DNA of 64,000 nt, from positions 33,605-97,604 of the forward strand of contig NZ_JAKJXE010000019.1 in assembly GCF_021728295.1 (NCBI RefSeq), in the 5' to 3' direction. Every line of letters starts with the position of its first letter. The stretch's first letter is position 1. This DNA is from Pseudomonas petrae. GTDB taxonomy: Bacteria; Pseudomonadota; Gammaproteobacteria; Pseudomonadales; Pseudomonadaceae. Positions 18,817 to 26,501 of this stretch are shown one piece after another. The notes under the pieces were generated by a model that was not told where the DNA came from, did no database searches, and saw only the letters and a list, made by a program, of their open reading frames with translations. The position numbers were made by a program, and so were the translations under genes.

Positions 18817-19701
18817 ATGCGAATGCGCCTTATGCTGTTGGGCGGCGGGAATGCCCTTGGGCAGGCGTTGATTCGTCTAGGTGCCGAGGAGAACATTGGT
18901 TTCCTCGCACCGCGTCCACCCCTAGAAGGTTGGGATGCGGCAAGCCTGACGCAACTGCTCGATGACACCCGCCCGGATGCCTTGATCAATCTCGCTTACT
19001 ACTTCGACTGGTTTCAGGCGGAGCGGGTAAGTGCTGACAAGCTGGATAATCAGGAACGCTCCGTCGAGCGTCTCGCTGAACTGTGCCAGCACCACAATAT
19101 CGTCCTCGTTCAACCGTCCAGCTACCGCGTGTTCGACGGTTCGCGGGCCACGGCTTACAGCGAAAAAGACGAGCCCGTGCCGCTGGGTTCCCGTGGTCAG
19201 GCCTTATGGCGCATCGAGCAAAGCGTGCGTGCAACCTGCCCGCAGCATGTGTTGCTGCGTTTCGGCTGGCTGCTGGACGACAGCGCCGAAGGCGTGCTTG
19301 GCCGCTTTCTCAGCCGCGCCGAGTCCCCCGGTGAATTGCCGCTGGCAGACGATCGTCGTGGCAATCCGACCCCGGTCGACGATGCCGCGAGGGTCATCAT
19401 TTCAGTGCTCAAGCAACTGGATTGCGCCGCACCGCTGTGGGGCACTTATCACTACGCCGGGCACGAAGCGACTACGCCACTGGCATTCGGCCAGGCCGTG
19501 TTGACCGAAGCCCGTCTGCTTCGCCCGCTGGCGATCGAGACGCCGACTGCGCAGGCCCACGCCGCACGTCCGGACGCCAGCGAAGAGCCGCAGAACGCCG
19601 TGCTCGCCTGCAAGAAAATCCTCCACACTTTCGGTATCAAACCACGCGCCTGGCGTGCCGGCTTGCCCAACCTACTGGACCGCTATTACCGCCATGTCTG
19701 A
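18817..19701 (+). CDS. dTDP-4-dehydrorhamnose reductase-like SDR protein
   Basis: A 294-residue sugar-nucleotide reductase-like protein of the RmlD branch. It starts with a nucleotide-binding loop (RLMLLGGGNALGQALIRLG), has an RmlD-like NLAYYFDWFQAE segment and a VQPSSYRVFDGSRATAYSEKDEPVPLG stretch that is the counterpart of the family's STDYVFDG...Y motif, then RFGWLLDD. The expected YxxxK dyad is not obvious. ATG 18817 fits the family N-terminus; ATG 18823 is an alternative, and the frame is open from 18757. It overlaps the next SDR gene by 8 bases, so the two form an operon (PA4069-PA4068-like arrangement). The substrate is unknown; a surface-sugar role is inferred. Confidence 0.8.
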   Translation: MRMRLMLLGGGNALGQALIRLGAEENIGFLAPRPPLEGWDAASLTQLLDDTRPDALINLAYYFDWFQAERVSADKLDNQERSVERLAELCQHHNIVLVQPSSYRVFDGSRATAYSEKDEPVPLGSRGQALWRIEQSVRATCPQHVLLRFGWLLDDSAEGVLGRFLSRAESPGELPLADDRRGNPTPVDDAARVIISVLKQLDCAAPLWGTYHYAGHEATTPLAFGQAVLTEARLLRPLAIETPTAQAHAARPDASEEPQNAVLACKKILHTFGIKPRAWRAGLPNLLDRYYRHV

Positions 19702-20623
19702 TGCTCCTGTCCTCATCACCGGCGGCGCCGGTTTCATCGGTTCGCACCTGACCGACGCGCTGCTCGCCAAGGGCTATGCGGTGCGCATTCTCGACGACCT
19801 GTCCACCGGCAAGCGCAGTAACCTGCCGCTGGACAACCCGCGCGTCGAGTTGATCGAAGGTGATGTGGCCGATGCCGCGCTGGTGGCGCGGGCGGCGGTG
19901 GGTTGTCAGGCCGTTGCGCATCTGGCTGCCGTCGCGTCGGTGCAGGCCTCGGTGGATGATCCGGTGAAGACCCATCAGAGCAATTTCATCGGCACGCTGA
20001 ATGTCTGCGAAGCGATGCGTCAGGCCGGTATCAAACGCGTTGTGTTTGCCTCTAGCGCTGCGATTTACGGCAACAACGGCGAAGGGGAGGCCATTACCGA
20101 AGACACGCCGAAAGCACCGCTGACCCCCTACGCGTCGGACAAACTTGCCGGTGAGCACTACTTCGATTTCTATCGCCGCCAGCATGGTTTCGAGCCTGTC
20201 GTGTTCCGCTTCTTCAACATCTTCGGCCCGCGACAGGATCCTTCTTCGCCGTACTCGGGCGTGATCAGCATCTTCGCGGAGCGTGCGCTAAATGGCCTGC
20301 CGATTGCGGTCTTCGGCGACGGCGAGCAGACGCGGGATTTCTTCTACGTTGAGGACCTGGTTGACCTCGTGGTGCAGGGCATCGAGATGCCGACGGTGGC
20401 AGAGGGCGCAGTCAATGTCGGCCTGAACGCGACGACTTCGCTGAACCAGCTGCTGGGCGCCCTTGCCGAGGTGGTCGGGAATCTGCCGCCGGTGAGCTAC
20501 CTGCCGGCGCGCTCGGGTGACATCAAGCATTCACGGGCGAGCAATCAGCGTCTGCTTGAGCGCTTCAAAGTGCCCGAGCCGACGCCGCTGAAAGTCGGGC
20601 TGGCGCGGCTGATGGGGCGCTGA
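19694..20623 (+). CDS. NAD-dependent nucleotide-sugar epimerase/dehydratase
   Basis: A 309-residue extended SDR. Features in order: glycine-rich NAD loop GGAGFIGSHL at about residue 8, Asp at the end of beta-2 (ILDDLSTGK), HLAAVASVQAS, the catalytic Ser (ASSAAIYG) and the YxxxK dyad (PYASDK), then FRFFNIFGPRQDPSSPYSGVI, which resembles UDP-GlcNAc/UDP-Glc 4-epimerases. ATG 19694 gives the expected start and overlaps the previous gene by 8 bases. A terminator follows. A role in LPS or exopolysaccharide sugar supply is inferred. Confidence 0.88.
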   Translation: MSDAPVLITGGAGFIGSHLTDALLAKGYAVRILDDLSTGKRSNLPLDNPRVELIEGDVADAALVARAAVGCQAVAHLAAVASVQASVDDPVKTHQSNFIGTLNVCEAMRQAGIKRVVFASSAAIYGNNGEGEAITEDTPKAPLTPYASDKLAGEHYFDFYRRQHGFEPVVFRFFNIFGPRQDPSSPYSGVISIFAERALNGLPIAVFGDGEQTRDFFYVEDLVDLVVQGIEMPTVAEGAVNVGLNATTSLNQLLGALAEVVGNLPPVSYLPARSGDIKHSRASNQRLLERFKVPEPTPLKVGLARLMGR

Positions 20624-20635
20624 AATCCACGCAGC

Positions 20636-20663
20636 AAAAAGGCACCGATGAGGTGCCTTTTTT
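20636..20663. terminator. Bidirectional terminator between the epimerase gene and oprG
   Basis: GGCACC-GATGA-GGTGCC with an A5 run before and a T6 run after. It can serve both the plus-strand SDR operon and the minus-strand oprG gene, whose stop is at 20690. Confidence 0.85.
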
Positions 20664-20689
20664 GTGCCTGCTCGTTCGGGCGCAAGCGC

Positions 20690-21376
20690 TTAGAACGTGT
20701 AACCCACACCGACCATGTACACCCACGGATCGACGTCCACGTTCACTTTGGTTCGGCCGACGCCCAGCGCCGACGGGCCGTCCAGCGTGGCTTGGGTGTC
20801 GATGTCTACGTACCAGACGGCGGCGTTGACCATGATCGTGTCCGTCAGCATGTAGTCCGCGCCGATCTGACCGGCCCAGCCCCAGGAGTTCTTGATGTGC
20901 AGGTTGTTCATGCCCTGGCCTTTGCGTTCGCTGCTCAGGTTTTCATCGTAGAACCAGGTGTAATTCACCCCGAGACCGGCGTATGGCTGAAATTTCGACG
21001 TCGCGTCCATCGGGTAGTACTGCAGCGACAGGGTCGGCGGCAGTTGTTTCACGTCCGCCAGCTTGCCATCCAGCCCCGGGCCCAGGCCTTTGACCGCGAC
21101 GGTGTGCTGGAAGGGCGTGGCCGCCAGCAGTTCGAGGCCGACGTGATCGGTGAGCAGGTAGGCGAAGGTCAGGCCCAGTTGCGTGTCGCTGGTCAACGTC
21201 GCTTTGGTGCCCGGGACCTTGGCCCCGTCGAGCTTCAGGTTTCCGCTCTCTTCGTTGGGCGCTGTCGTGGCAGAACCGGCGCGAACGATAAAATCACCGG
21301 CCTGGTGGGCGTGAGCAGCGAAGGGAACACCGAGTGCAAGCGCGAGCAGGGGCGCGCTGAGCAGGGACTTGTGCAT
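20690..21376 (-). CDS. oprG: OmpW-family outer-membrane protein OprG
   Basis: A 228-residue eight-stranded outer-membrane beta-barrel of the OmpW family, which carries small hydrophobic molecules. It has a signal peptide ending in HAHA, the family strand pattern (DTQLGLTFAYLLTDHVGLELLAATPFQH; LSLQYYP; YAGLGVNYTWFYDE) and the terminal aromatic signature (VYMVGVGYTF). Its place beside two SDR genes and the Zur operon matches oprG (PA4067) of P. aeruginosa. In that species oprG responds to oxygen through ANR; an ANR-like site is visible about 65-80 bases upstream here. Confidence 0.9.
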   Translation of the reverse strand: MHKSLLSAPLLALALGVPFAAHAHQAGDFIVRAGSATTAPNEESGNLKLDGAKVPGTKATLTSDTQLGLTFAYLLTDHVGLELLAATPFQHTVAVKGLGPGLDGKLADVKQLPPTLSLQYYPMDATSKFQPYAGLGVNYTWFYDENLSSERKGQGMNNLHIKNSWGWAGQIGADYMLTDTIMVNAAVWYVDIDTQATLDGPSALGVGRTKVNVDVDPWVYMVGVGYTF

Positions 21377-21439
21377 GGGGGCTCCGTAAGGGCATAAAAA
21401 AGAGATGCCGTATGTTACGAAGCGTCCAGGTCGCGGTTT

Positions 21440-21453
21440 TTGACCTGGCTCAA
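21440..21453. promoter_or_regulatory. ANR/FNR-like box upstream of oprG
   Basis: TTGACCTGGCTCAA matches TTGAT-N4-ATCAA at eight of ten fixed positions. Its centre is about 70 bases upstream of the oprG start. It overlaps a 7-bp inverted repeat (CCAGGTC / GACCTGG). Confidence 0.5.
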
Positions 21454-21489
21454 TGAAACCTTGATTAGGGTGTGCCTGTTAGCGACAAC

Positions 21490-22011
21490 TCACTGCTCAT
21501 CCGGCATTTCGTACACCAGAATCTTGTCCGCTTCCATCTGGTAACCCGCGTCGGCCAATTCGCTGGTCGAGGATTTGACCTGCATCGGGCCTTCGATCCA
21601 GTAGGGTTGGTACAGCTCGTCCACCTTGACGCCCAACTCGCTGGTCACGTGGACGATCTGATTCGGCGGCGGCGGTGGCACGTGAATGCAGGCGCCGAAG
21701 TACGGCACCAGCAAAAACTCCGTCACCCGGCCTTCCTCGCTGACTTCCAGCGGCACGATATACCCCGGCAGCCGCACTCGCTCGCCGTCCAGCGACTTGA
21801 CCACGGGTGCATGGGGGGCCAGTTGATGCGCGGCGGGCGCAGACTCGACTGAGAGGGTGTCCGCCATGCTCGACAGGTTATGAATCGGCGCGGTGATCAG
21901 CTTCACTGGCGGCGCGTCAGGCGGGATCATTTCCTGCCACGTCAGCACCCGCAGGTCCTGGGCCCACAACGGCGTCGCGACAAGCATTAAAAGCATCCAA
22001 CCCATCCGCAT
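21490..22011 (-). CDS. DUF3299 exported protein, last gene of the zinc operon
   Basis: A 173-residue exported protein with a signal peptide (MRMGWMLLMLVATPLWAQ) and the DUF3299 core (VRLPGYIVPLE; LLVPYFGACIHVPPPPPNQ; the Cys and His look metal-competent). The frame is open to 22068, but ATG 22011 gives the signal peptide directly; it lies 10 bases after the permease stop. This family is the fourth gene of the Zur-controlled PA4063-PA4066 operon in P. aeruginosa. Its role in zinc handling is inferred from that linkage. Confidence 0.85.
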   Translation of the reverse strand: MRMGWMLLMLVATPLWAQDLRVLTWQEMIPPDAPPVKLITAPIHNLSSMADTLSVESAPAAHQLAPHAPVVKSLDGERVRLPGYIVPLEVSEEGRVTEFLLVPYFGACIHVPPPPPNQIVHVTSELGVKVDELYQPYWIEGPMQVKSSTSELADAGYQMEADKILVYEMPDEQ

Positions 22012-22021
22012 CACAACGACC

Positions 22022-23287
22022 TCATAAGCGAATCGACAATCCGTCTGCCAGCGACTGGCGATAGGCACGCCACGCGGGAACGGTGCCCATCAACACTGCA
22101 GCGCCGAGAATCCCCGCCAGCAGCGTCCACTCGTACGTGCTGGGCAGTGACAGCGGCAGGTACAAACCGTAATTGGCCTGCACGTAACCCTGCGCGGAGG
22201 CGATGCCGATGTAAAGCAGCGCCAGCCCGCAGACCGAGCCCCCCAGCGCCAGCGCAAACGCTTCCAGCACCAGCAGGCTTGCGATATGCCAAGGGCGTGC
22301 CCCCACCGAACGCAGAATCGCCATCTCCCGACGCCGCTCGTTCAGGCTGGTGAGAATCGCCGTGAGCATGCCGATCAACCCGGTCAAGACGACGAACAAC
22401 GAAATCACGAACAGCGCTTTTTCAGCCGTGCCCATCAGGCTCCATAGCTCCTGCAACGCCACCCCCGGCAGAATCGCCAGCATCGGCTCGCCCCGGAACT
22501 CGTTGATGTCGCGCTGCACGGCGAAGGTCGCGATCTTGCTGTTCAGCCCGAGCATGAAGGCGGTGATGGCGGTGGGCGTGAGGTCCATGTTGCGTGCCTG
22601 ATCGGCGCTGATACGCCCGGCCCCTTGTGCCGGCACACCGTTGTGCCAGTCGATGTGAATCGCCTCCATGCCGCCGAGGCTGATATGCAGCGTGCGGTCA
22701 ACCGGCGTGCCGGTGCGTTTGAGAATGCCGACGACGGTGAACGGCTTGTCGTCATGCTTGACCAGACTCACCGTCGCGACGCCGTGGGCCAGCACCAGTT
22801 TGTCGCCGAGCTTGTAATGCAGCGCTTGCGCCACTTCCGCGCCGAGCACCACTTCAAACGGGTCGGTGGCGAATGCCCGGCCGTCTGCCAGCTCCAGAGG
22901 CTGCTGACGACCGTACTGGTAGTGCTCGAAATACGATTCGTTGGTGCCCATCACCCGATAGCCGCGATGGCTGTCACCCAGGGAAATCGGGATCGCCCAC
23001 TTCACCTGCTTGCTGTTGGCGAAGTGCTCGAAGCTGTCCCAGCGAATGTTGTTGGTGGCGTTACCGATGCGAAACACTGAGTAAAGCAGCAGATTGACCG
23101 ACCCCGAGCGCGCGCCGACGATCAGGTCCGTCCCGCTGATGGTGCTGGCAAAACTGGCGCGTGCTTCCGTGCGCACACGTTCGACCGCCAACAGCAGGCA
23201 AACGGAAAGGGCGATGGCGAACGCAGTGAGGAAGGCAGTGAAGCGGCGGTTGGCGAGGCTGGCCAGCGCCAGACGAAGAAGGTACAT
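22022..23287 (-). CDS. FtsX/MacB-type ABC transporter permease
   Basis: A 421-residue inner-membrane permease: an N-terminal TM (FTAFLTAFAIALSVCLLLAVE), a large periplasmic MacB-like domain (about 45-270), then three C-terminal TM segments with the FtsX core (GLIGMLTAILTSLNERRREMAILRSVGA). It pairs with the ATPase encoded immediately upstream; ATG 23287 lies one base after the end of that gene. The frame extends to 23452 but that part would overlap the ATPase gene. By family and position this is the PA4065-like component of a Zur-controlled system, possibly moving a metallophore or lipoprotein. Confidence 0.9.
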   Translation of the reverse strand: MYLLRLALASLANRRFTAFLTAFAIALSVCLLLAVERVRTEARASFASTISGTDLIVGARSGSVNLLLYSVFRIGNATNNIRWDSFEHFANSKQVKWAIPISLGDSHRGYRVMGTNESYFEHYQYGRQQPLELADGRAFATDPFEVVLGAEVAQALHYKLGDKLVLAHGVATVSLVKHDDKPFTVVGILKRTGTPVDRTLHISLGGMEAIHIDWHNGVPAQGAGRISADQARNMDLTPTAITAFMLGLNSKIATFAVQRDINEFRGEPMLAILPGVALQELWSLMGTAEKALFVISLFVVLTGLIGMLTAILTSLNERRREMAILRSVGARPWHIASLLVLEAFALALGGSVCGLALLYIGIASAQGYVQANYGLYLPLSLPSTYEWTLLAGILGAAVLMGTVPAWRAYRQSLADGLSIRL

Positions 23288-23288
23288 C

Positions 23289-23999
23289 TCAAACCTCTGC
23301 GGCGACGGCGGCGCGATTGAGTTCGCCCAGCGACAGGTTGCGGTCGAACAGCGGCGCCAGGCTCTGGTCGTGGCTGACGAACAACAGGCTGGCACCGGCC
23401 TCGCGGCATTCGGCGAACAGCAGCTGAATGAACGCTTCGCGGGCGTCGGCATCCAGCGCCGACGTGGGTTCGTCGGCGATGACCAGCTCCGGCTGGCCGA
23501 TCAGGGCGCGGGCGGCAGCGACGCGTTGCTGCTGACCGATGGACAGCGAGTCGGCGCGGCGGCTAAGCATTTCAGGGTCTTTCAAGCCCAAGTGAGCGAG
23601 CAGGGTTTCAGCCGCTTTATCGACGCTGCCGTGGCGCTGCGTCGCCCGCTGGGTGCGTAATTTGGAAAAGCGGCACGGCAGCTCGACATTCTCGCGCACC
23701 GACAAAAACGGCAGCAGGTTGAACTGCTGGAAAATGTAGCCCGTGTGATCGACACGAAACCGGTCCCGCGCCCCGGCCGAGAGCTGCGTGAGCTCCTGAC
23801 CGAGCAGGCGAACTCTGCCGCGACTCGGGCGCTGCACACCGCCCAGCAGACCCAGCAACGTGGTTTTGCCGCTACCGCTGGGGCCTTTGAGGAACAGGGT
23901 TTCGCCGGCATCGAGGTGAAACGCCGGAATGTCCAGCAGCTGCGGATGCCCCGGCCAGCTGAAGCCGAGTTCGGACAATTCAATGAGAGCTTGAGTCAT
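23289..23999 (-). CDS. ABC transporter ATP-binding protein (LolD/MacB type)
   Basis: A 236-residue ATPase of the LolD/MacB class. Walker A (GPSGSGKTTLLGLLGG), Q-loop (GYIFQQFNLLPFLSVREN), a slightly unusual signature (LSIGQQQRVAAARAL), Walker B (LVIADEPTSALD) and the H-loop (LLFVSHDQS) are all present. ATG 23999 (MTQALIELSELG) is preferred over a GTG two codons earlier. It lies between zrgA and its permease gene, as in PA4063-PA4066. Confidence 0.92.
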   Translation of the reverse strand: MTQALIELSELGFSWPGHPQLLDIPAFHLDAGETLFLKGPSGSGKTTLLGLLGGVQRPSRGRVRLLGQELTQLSAGARDRFRVDHTGYIFQQFNLLPFLSVRENVELPCRFSKLRTQRATQRHGSVDKAAETLLAHLGLKDPEMLSRRADSLSIGQQQRVAAARALIGQPELVIADEPTSALDADAREAFIQLLFAECREAGASLLFVSHDQSLAPLFDRNLSLGELNRAAVAAEV

Positions 24000-24062
24000 G
24001 ACCACACGCGCGTCTGAAAAATGATCGACCGGGAAGCCCGGTCGCTGATGGAACGTTGCTGG

Positions 24063-24641
24063 TTAAAACTTGACCACCGGGTTGCTCGGACGCACTTCAG
24101 CGCCCATTTGGCGTTTCGGTGTCACCAGTTGCACCTGGATGGTCTGGGTGGCCGGGAAGCTTTTGAACAGTTGGGTGAGGTCGAGCTCGTTGAGCACGTT
24201 CGGCGCGCTGCAGGTGAACTGGTAGTGGCCGTGAATTTCGCTGTGCTCGTGTTCAGCCGCGTCGCCATCTGCGTGGTCGTGATCGTCGTCATCCTTGTCG
24301 CCGAACAGCGTGCTTTCCACCCGCTGTTTGGTGGCGGTGCATCCGGCCGCTTCCGGAAGACTGAACAGGGCGTGGGGCTTGAGCAGGGTCTCCTTGGCCA
24401 AGGCCAGGGTCATCTTGTCTGCGGCGGTCGTCGCCGGATGCTCGAAGCCGACGATGTTCATCGCCGGCGTGTCGAGTTCCAGTTCCAGCGTGCGACCGTC
24501 CAGCGCCATATCCAGCCGCGCGACACCGTGCACATGCGCGCCGAGACTGCCGTGCTCATGATCGTGGTCATGTTCATCGGCCGCGTGGGCGACGGCGAGG
24601 GGTAGCAACGTGAAGGGCAGGGCGAGCAGCAAACGACGCAT
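24063..24641 (-). CDS. zrgA: ZrgA-family periplasmic zinc protein (DUF2796)
   Basis: A 192-residue exported protein: signal peptide ending AVAHA, then a His/Asp-rich stretch (DEHDHDHEHG) and a second one (DKDDDDHDHADGDAAEHEHSE) that suit zinc binding. The DUF2796 core is present (GAHVHGVARLDMALDGRTLELELDTPAMNIVGFEHP). ZrgA proteins are zinc-starvation induced and aid zinc uptake. It heads a four-gene minus-strand operon with an ABC ATPase, a permease and DUF3299, and a Zur-like box lies 36 bases upstream. Confidence 0.9.
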   Translation of the reverse strand: MRRLLLALPFTLLPLAVAHAADEHDHDHEHGSLGAHVHGVARLDMALDGRTLELELDTPAMNIVGFEHPATTAADKMTLALAKETLLKPHALFSLPEAAGCTATKQRVESTLFGDKDDDDHDHADGDAAEHEHSEIHGHYQFTCSAPNVLNELDLTQLFKSFPATQTIQVQLVTPKRQMGAEVRPSNPVVKF

Positions 24642-24676
24642 GGGGGAAGCTCCGGAGGCGAGTCTGAAATTTGTTA

Positions 24677-24691
24677 TGTGATCTTATAACA
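24677..24691. promoter_or_regulatory. Zur box upstream of zrgA
   Basis: TGTGATCTTATAACA matches the Zur consensus TGTTATANTATAACA at 13 of 15 positions counting the free one. It sits in the expected promoter region of zrgA and fits the known zinc regulation of this operon in P. aeruginosa. Confidence 0.65.
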
Positions 24692-24784
24692 ATGTGTTGC
24701 GCGGTTTCTTAACTTTTTCAAGCGGCCTTGTAGGGGCGTGGCGAACGCGGTGTGTCAGTCAACAAAGATGCTGAATGCGCCGAC

Positions 24785-24882
24785 GTGTTCGCGGGCAAGC
24801 GCGCTCCTACAGGTCTTGTGCACGACGCCGATCATACGTTCGACGCCACCCCTTGTTGGAGCGCGCTTGCCCGCGAATGCGA
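24785..24882. repeat. REPIN (inverted pair of GCGGGCAAGCGCGC-type REPs)
   Basis: TTCGCGGGCAAGCGCGCTCC at 24788-24807 is mirrored by GGAGCGCGCTTGCCCGCGAA from about 24858. It forms a long imperfect hairpin upstream of the gene at 24988; a partial third copy (GCAACGCTCCTACAG) follows at about 24891-24905. Confidence 0.75.
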
Positions 24883-24987
24883 TTTCAGGGGCAACGCTCC
24901 TACAGTATTGCGGGGTGTCAGGGATCGCGTGCAGGTCGCCAATTCCTGTGGGACCATGCTGGTCCGCCCCATCAGAGGACACACCCC

Positions 24988-25341
24988 ATGCTGCGAATCC
25001 GTGGAACCGTCGGCGATCTGCCGGTGGATCTGACTGTGGAAATGGACGACGCCGACTGGGCTCGGCTGGGCATTCAGCTGGGCACGCAGGTTCAGGAACC
25101 CGCTGAACCGAGTCATACGTCCGTCAAGCCTGCGGCCAGTCGCAACGATGCTGTCTGGGACATCGCTCAAGAGCTGTTGCGCAAGGCAGGTCACCTGAAC
25201 GGGCCAGATCTGCTCGGTCAACTGGAAGGTCTGTCGGGCAGCACCGCTGCGGGCAAACGCCTTATGGTGCGGATGCGCCACAGCGCTAACGTGAAAGTGG
25301 AAAGCCAGGGCGACACGCCGGTGTATCACTGGGTTGACTGA
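24988..25341 (+). CDS. Conserved Pseudomonas protein of unknown function
   Basis: A 117-residue soluble protein beginning MLRIRGTVGDLPVDLTVEMDDADWARLG, with an acidic N-terminal half and a basic C-terminal half (GKRLMVRMRHSANVKVE). No signal peptide, TM or known motif. Position between the zinc operon and cnoX corresponds to PA4062 of P. aeruginosa, which is also uncharacterised. ATG 24988 starts the conserved part; upstream in-frame sequence is REP DNA and is unlikely to be translated. Confidence 0.75.
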   Translation: MLRIRGTVGDLPVDLTVEMDDADWARLGIQLGTQVQEPAEPSHTSVKPAASRNDAVWDIAQELLRKAGHLNGPDLLGQLEGLSGSTAAGKRLMVRMRHSANVKVESQGDTPVYHWVD

Positions 25342-25353
25342 TACACACGGTCT

Positions 25354-25381
25354 GTAGGACTGGCTTTAGCCGGGAAGGCTA
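25354..25381. repeat. Single REP of the GGCTTTAGCCGGGA family
   Basis: TGTAGGACTGGCTTTAGCCGGGAAGG lies between two convergent genes. The same family recurs at 54.6 kb. Confidence 0.6.
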
Positions 25382-26251
25382 GTAGAGCGCCGCAAACAAC
25401 CGACGACGATAGGTAGTAACCAGCGGGTGATCATTGCCCAGCAAGTCGAACACCTGCAGCAGCGTTTTGTGCGGCTGGCCTTCGTTGTAGCTGCGGTTGC
25501 GGATGAACAGCTTGAGCAGTCCCTCCAGCGCGGCTTCGTATTGCTGACGGGACAATTGCTGGATCGCCAACTGGTGCGCGGCTTCATCGTCCTGCGGGTT
25601 CTGGGCCAGGCGCGATTTCAACTCGGCGACGTCAGGCAACGCGGCGGCTTCAGCCAGAAACGTCAATTGCGCTTTGGCCCCGGCAAGCGCGGCTCTGTGC
25701 TCATCGCTCTTAACCGCCTCCAGCACCGTGCGGGCTTCGGTCAGTTCGCCGCGTTCGGCCAGGCAGCGCGCATACAGAATCAGCGCGGCGGCGTTGGTGT
25801 TGTCCTCGGCAAGGATGGTCTGCAGAACCGCTTCGGCTTCCGCGAAATGGCTCTCGGCGAACATCGCCTGCGCGGTTTTCAGCGGGTCGGCGGCGGCCGG
25901 AGGCGGCATCTGCACATGGGGCTCAAGCAGTGCGCGGATTTGCGATTCAGGCTGGGCGCCGGAGAATCCATCCACCGGCTGACCGTCCTTGAACAGCACC
26001 ACGGTGGGCAGGCTGCGAATGCCGAAGCGCGCCACGATGTCCTGTTCAGCGTCGCAATCGACCTTGGCCAGCAGCAGTTCGCCCTGATAACTCTCAGCAA
26101 TCTGTTGCAGCAGCGGCATCAGCACCTTGCACGGCGCACACCACTCGGCCCAGAAATCCACCAGCACGGGTTTGTGAAAGGAATTCTCGATGACCATCTG
26201 ATCGAAAGTGGCGGTGGTCGCATCGAAGATGTACGGCGTGTCCTGGCTCAT
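25379..26251 (-). CDS. cnoX: Thioredoxin-TPR chaperone CnoX (YbbN)
   Basis: A 290-residue protein with a thioredoxin fold (about 1-110) and a C-terminal TPR-like region (about 120-285; FAESHFAEAEAVLQTILAEDNTNAAALILYARCL). CnoX is a chaperedoxin that protects clients from oxidation and hands them to GroEL. The active site is a full WCAPC here, whereas E. coli YbbN has lost the first Cys, so redox activity is likely. ATG 26251. It matches PA4061 by position. Confidence 0.9.
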   Translation of the reverse strand: MSQDTPYIFDATTATFDQMVIENSFHKPVLVDFWAEWCAPCKVLMPLLQQIAESYQGELLLAKVDCDAEQDIVARFGIRSLPTVVLFKDGQPVDGFSGAQPESQIRALLEPHVQMPPPAAADPLKTAQAMFAESHFAEAEAVLQTILAEDNTNAAALILYARCLAERGELTEARTVLEAVKSDEHRAALAGAKAQLTFLAEAAALPDVAELKSRLAQNPQDDEAAHQLAIQQLSRQQYEAALEGLLKLFIRNRSYNEGQPHKTLLQVFDLLGNDHPLVTTYRRRLFAALY

Positions 26252-26345
26252 CGCTGGTCTCGAAAAAAGGCTTGATGGCGCGAACTATAAAGGGCTGGGG
26301 GGATTGTCGGAAGCGCCACAACACATGTGCATTTTGGCAACGACC

Positions 26346-26480
26346 TGTGGGAGCGTGGCTTGTCCCGCGATCGGCGACGAAGTCGTCGTAAAACCGGCTG
26401 ACTCGATAAGTCTGACGCACCGTGTTGGGTGGGTTGCTGCCGCTGCGCGTCAGATCGCGGGACAAGCCACGCTCCTACAG
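26346..26480. repeat. REPIN of the GAGCGTGGCTTGTCCCGCGATC family
   Basis: GAGCGTGGCTTGTCCCGCG (from 26351) is mirrored by CGCGGGACAAGCCACGCTC (to about 26475). The same type recurs at 45.8 and 62.1 kb. Confidence 0.8.
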
Positions 26481-26501
26481 GTCAGGTCAGGTCAGGTCAG
26501 G
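26478..26501. repeat. Pentanucleotide tandem repeat (CAGGT)n
   Basis: Between four and five copies of CAGGT, abutting the REPIN and running across the stop codon of the methyltransferase gene. Changes in copy number would fall after the stop, so coding would be little affected. Confidence 0.8.

Noticed and set aside
24785..24882. CRISPR-like palindromic repeats in intergenic regions
   Set aside because: They are inverted REP pairs with irregular spacing, not regularly spaced direct repeats, and no cas genes are present.
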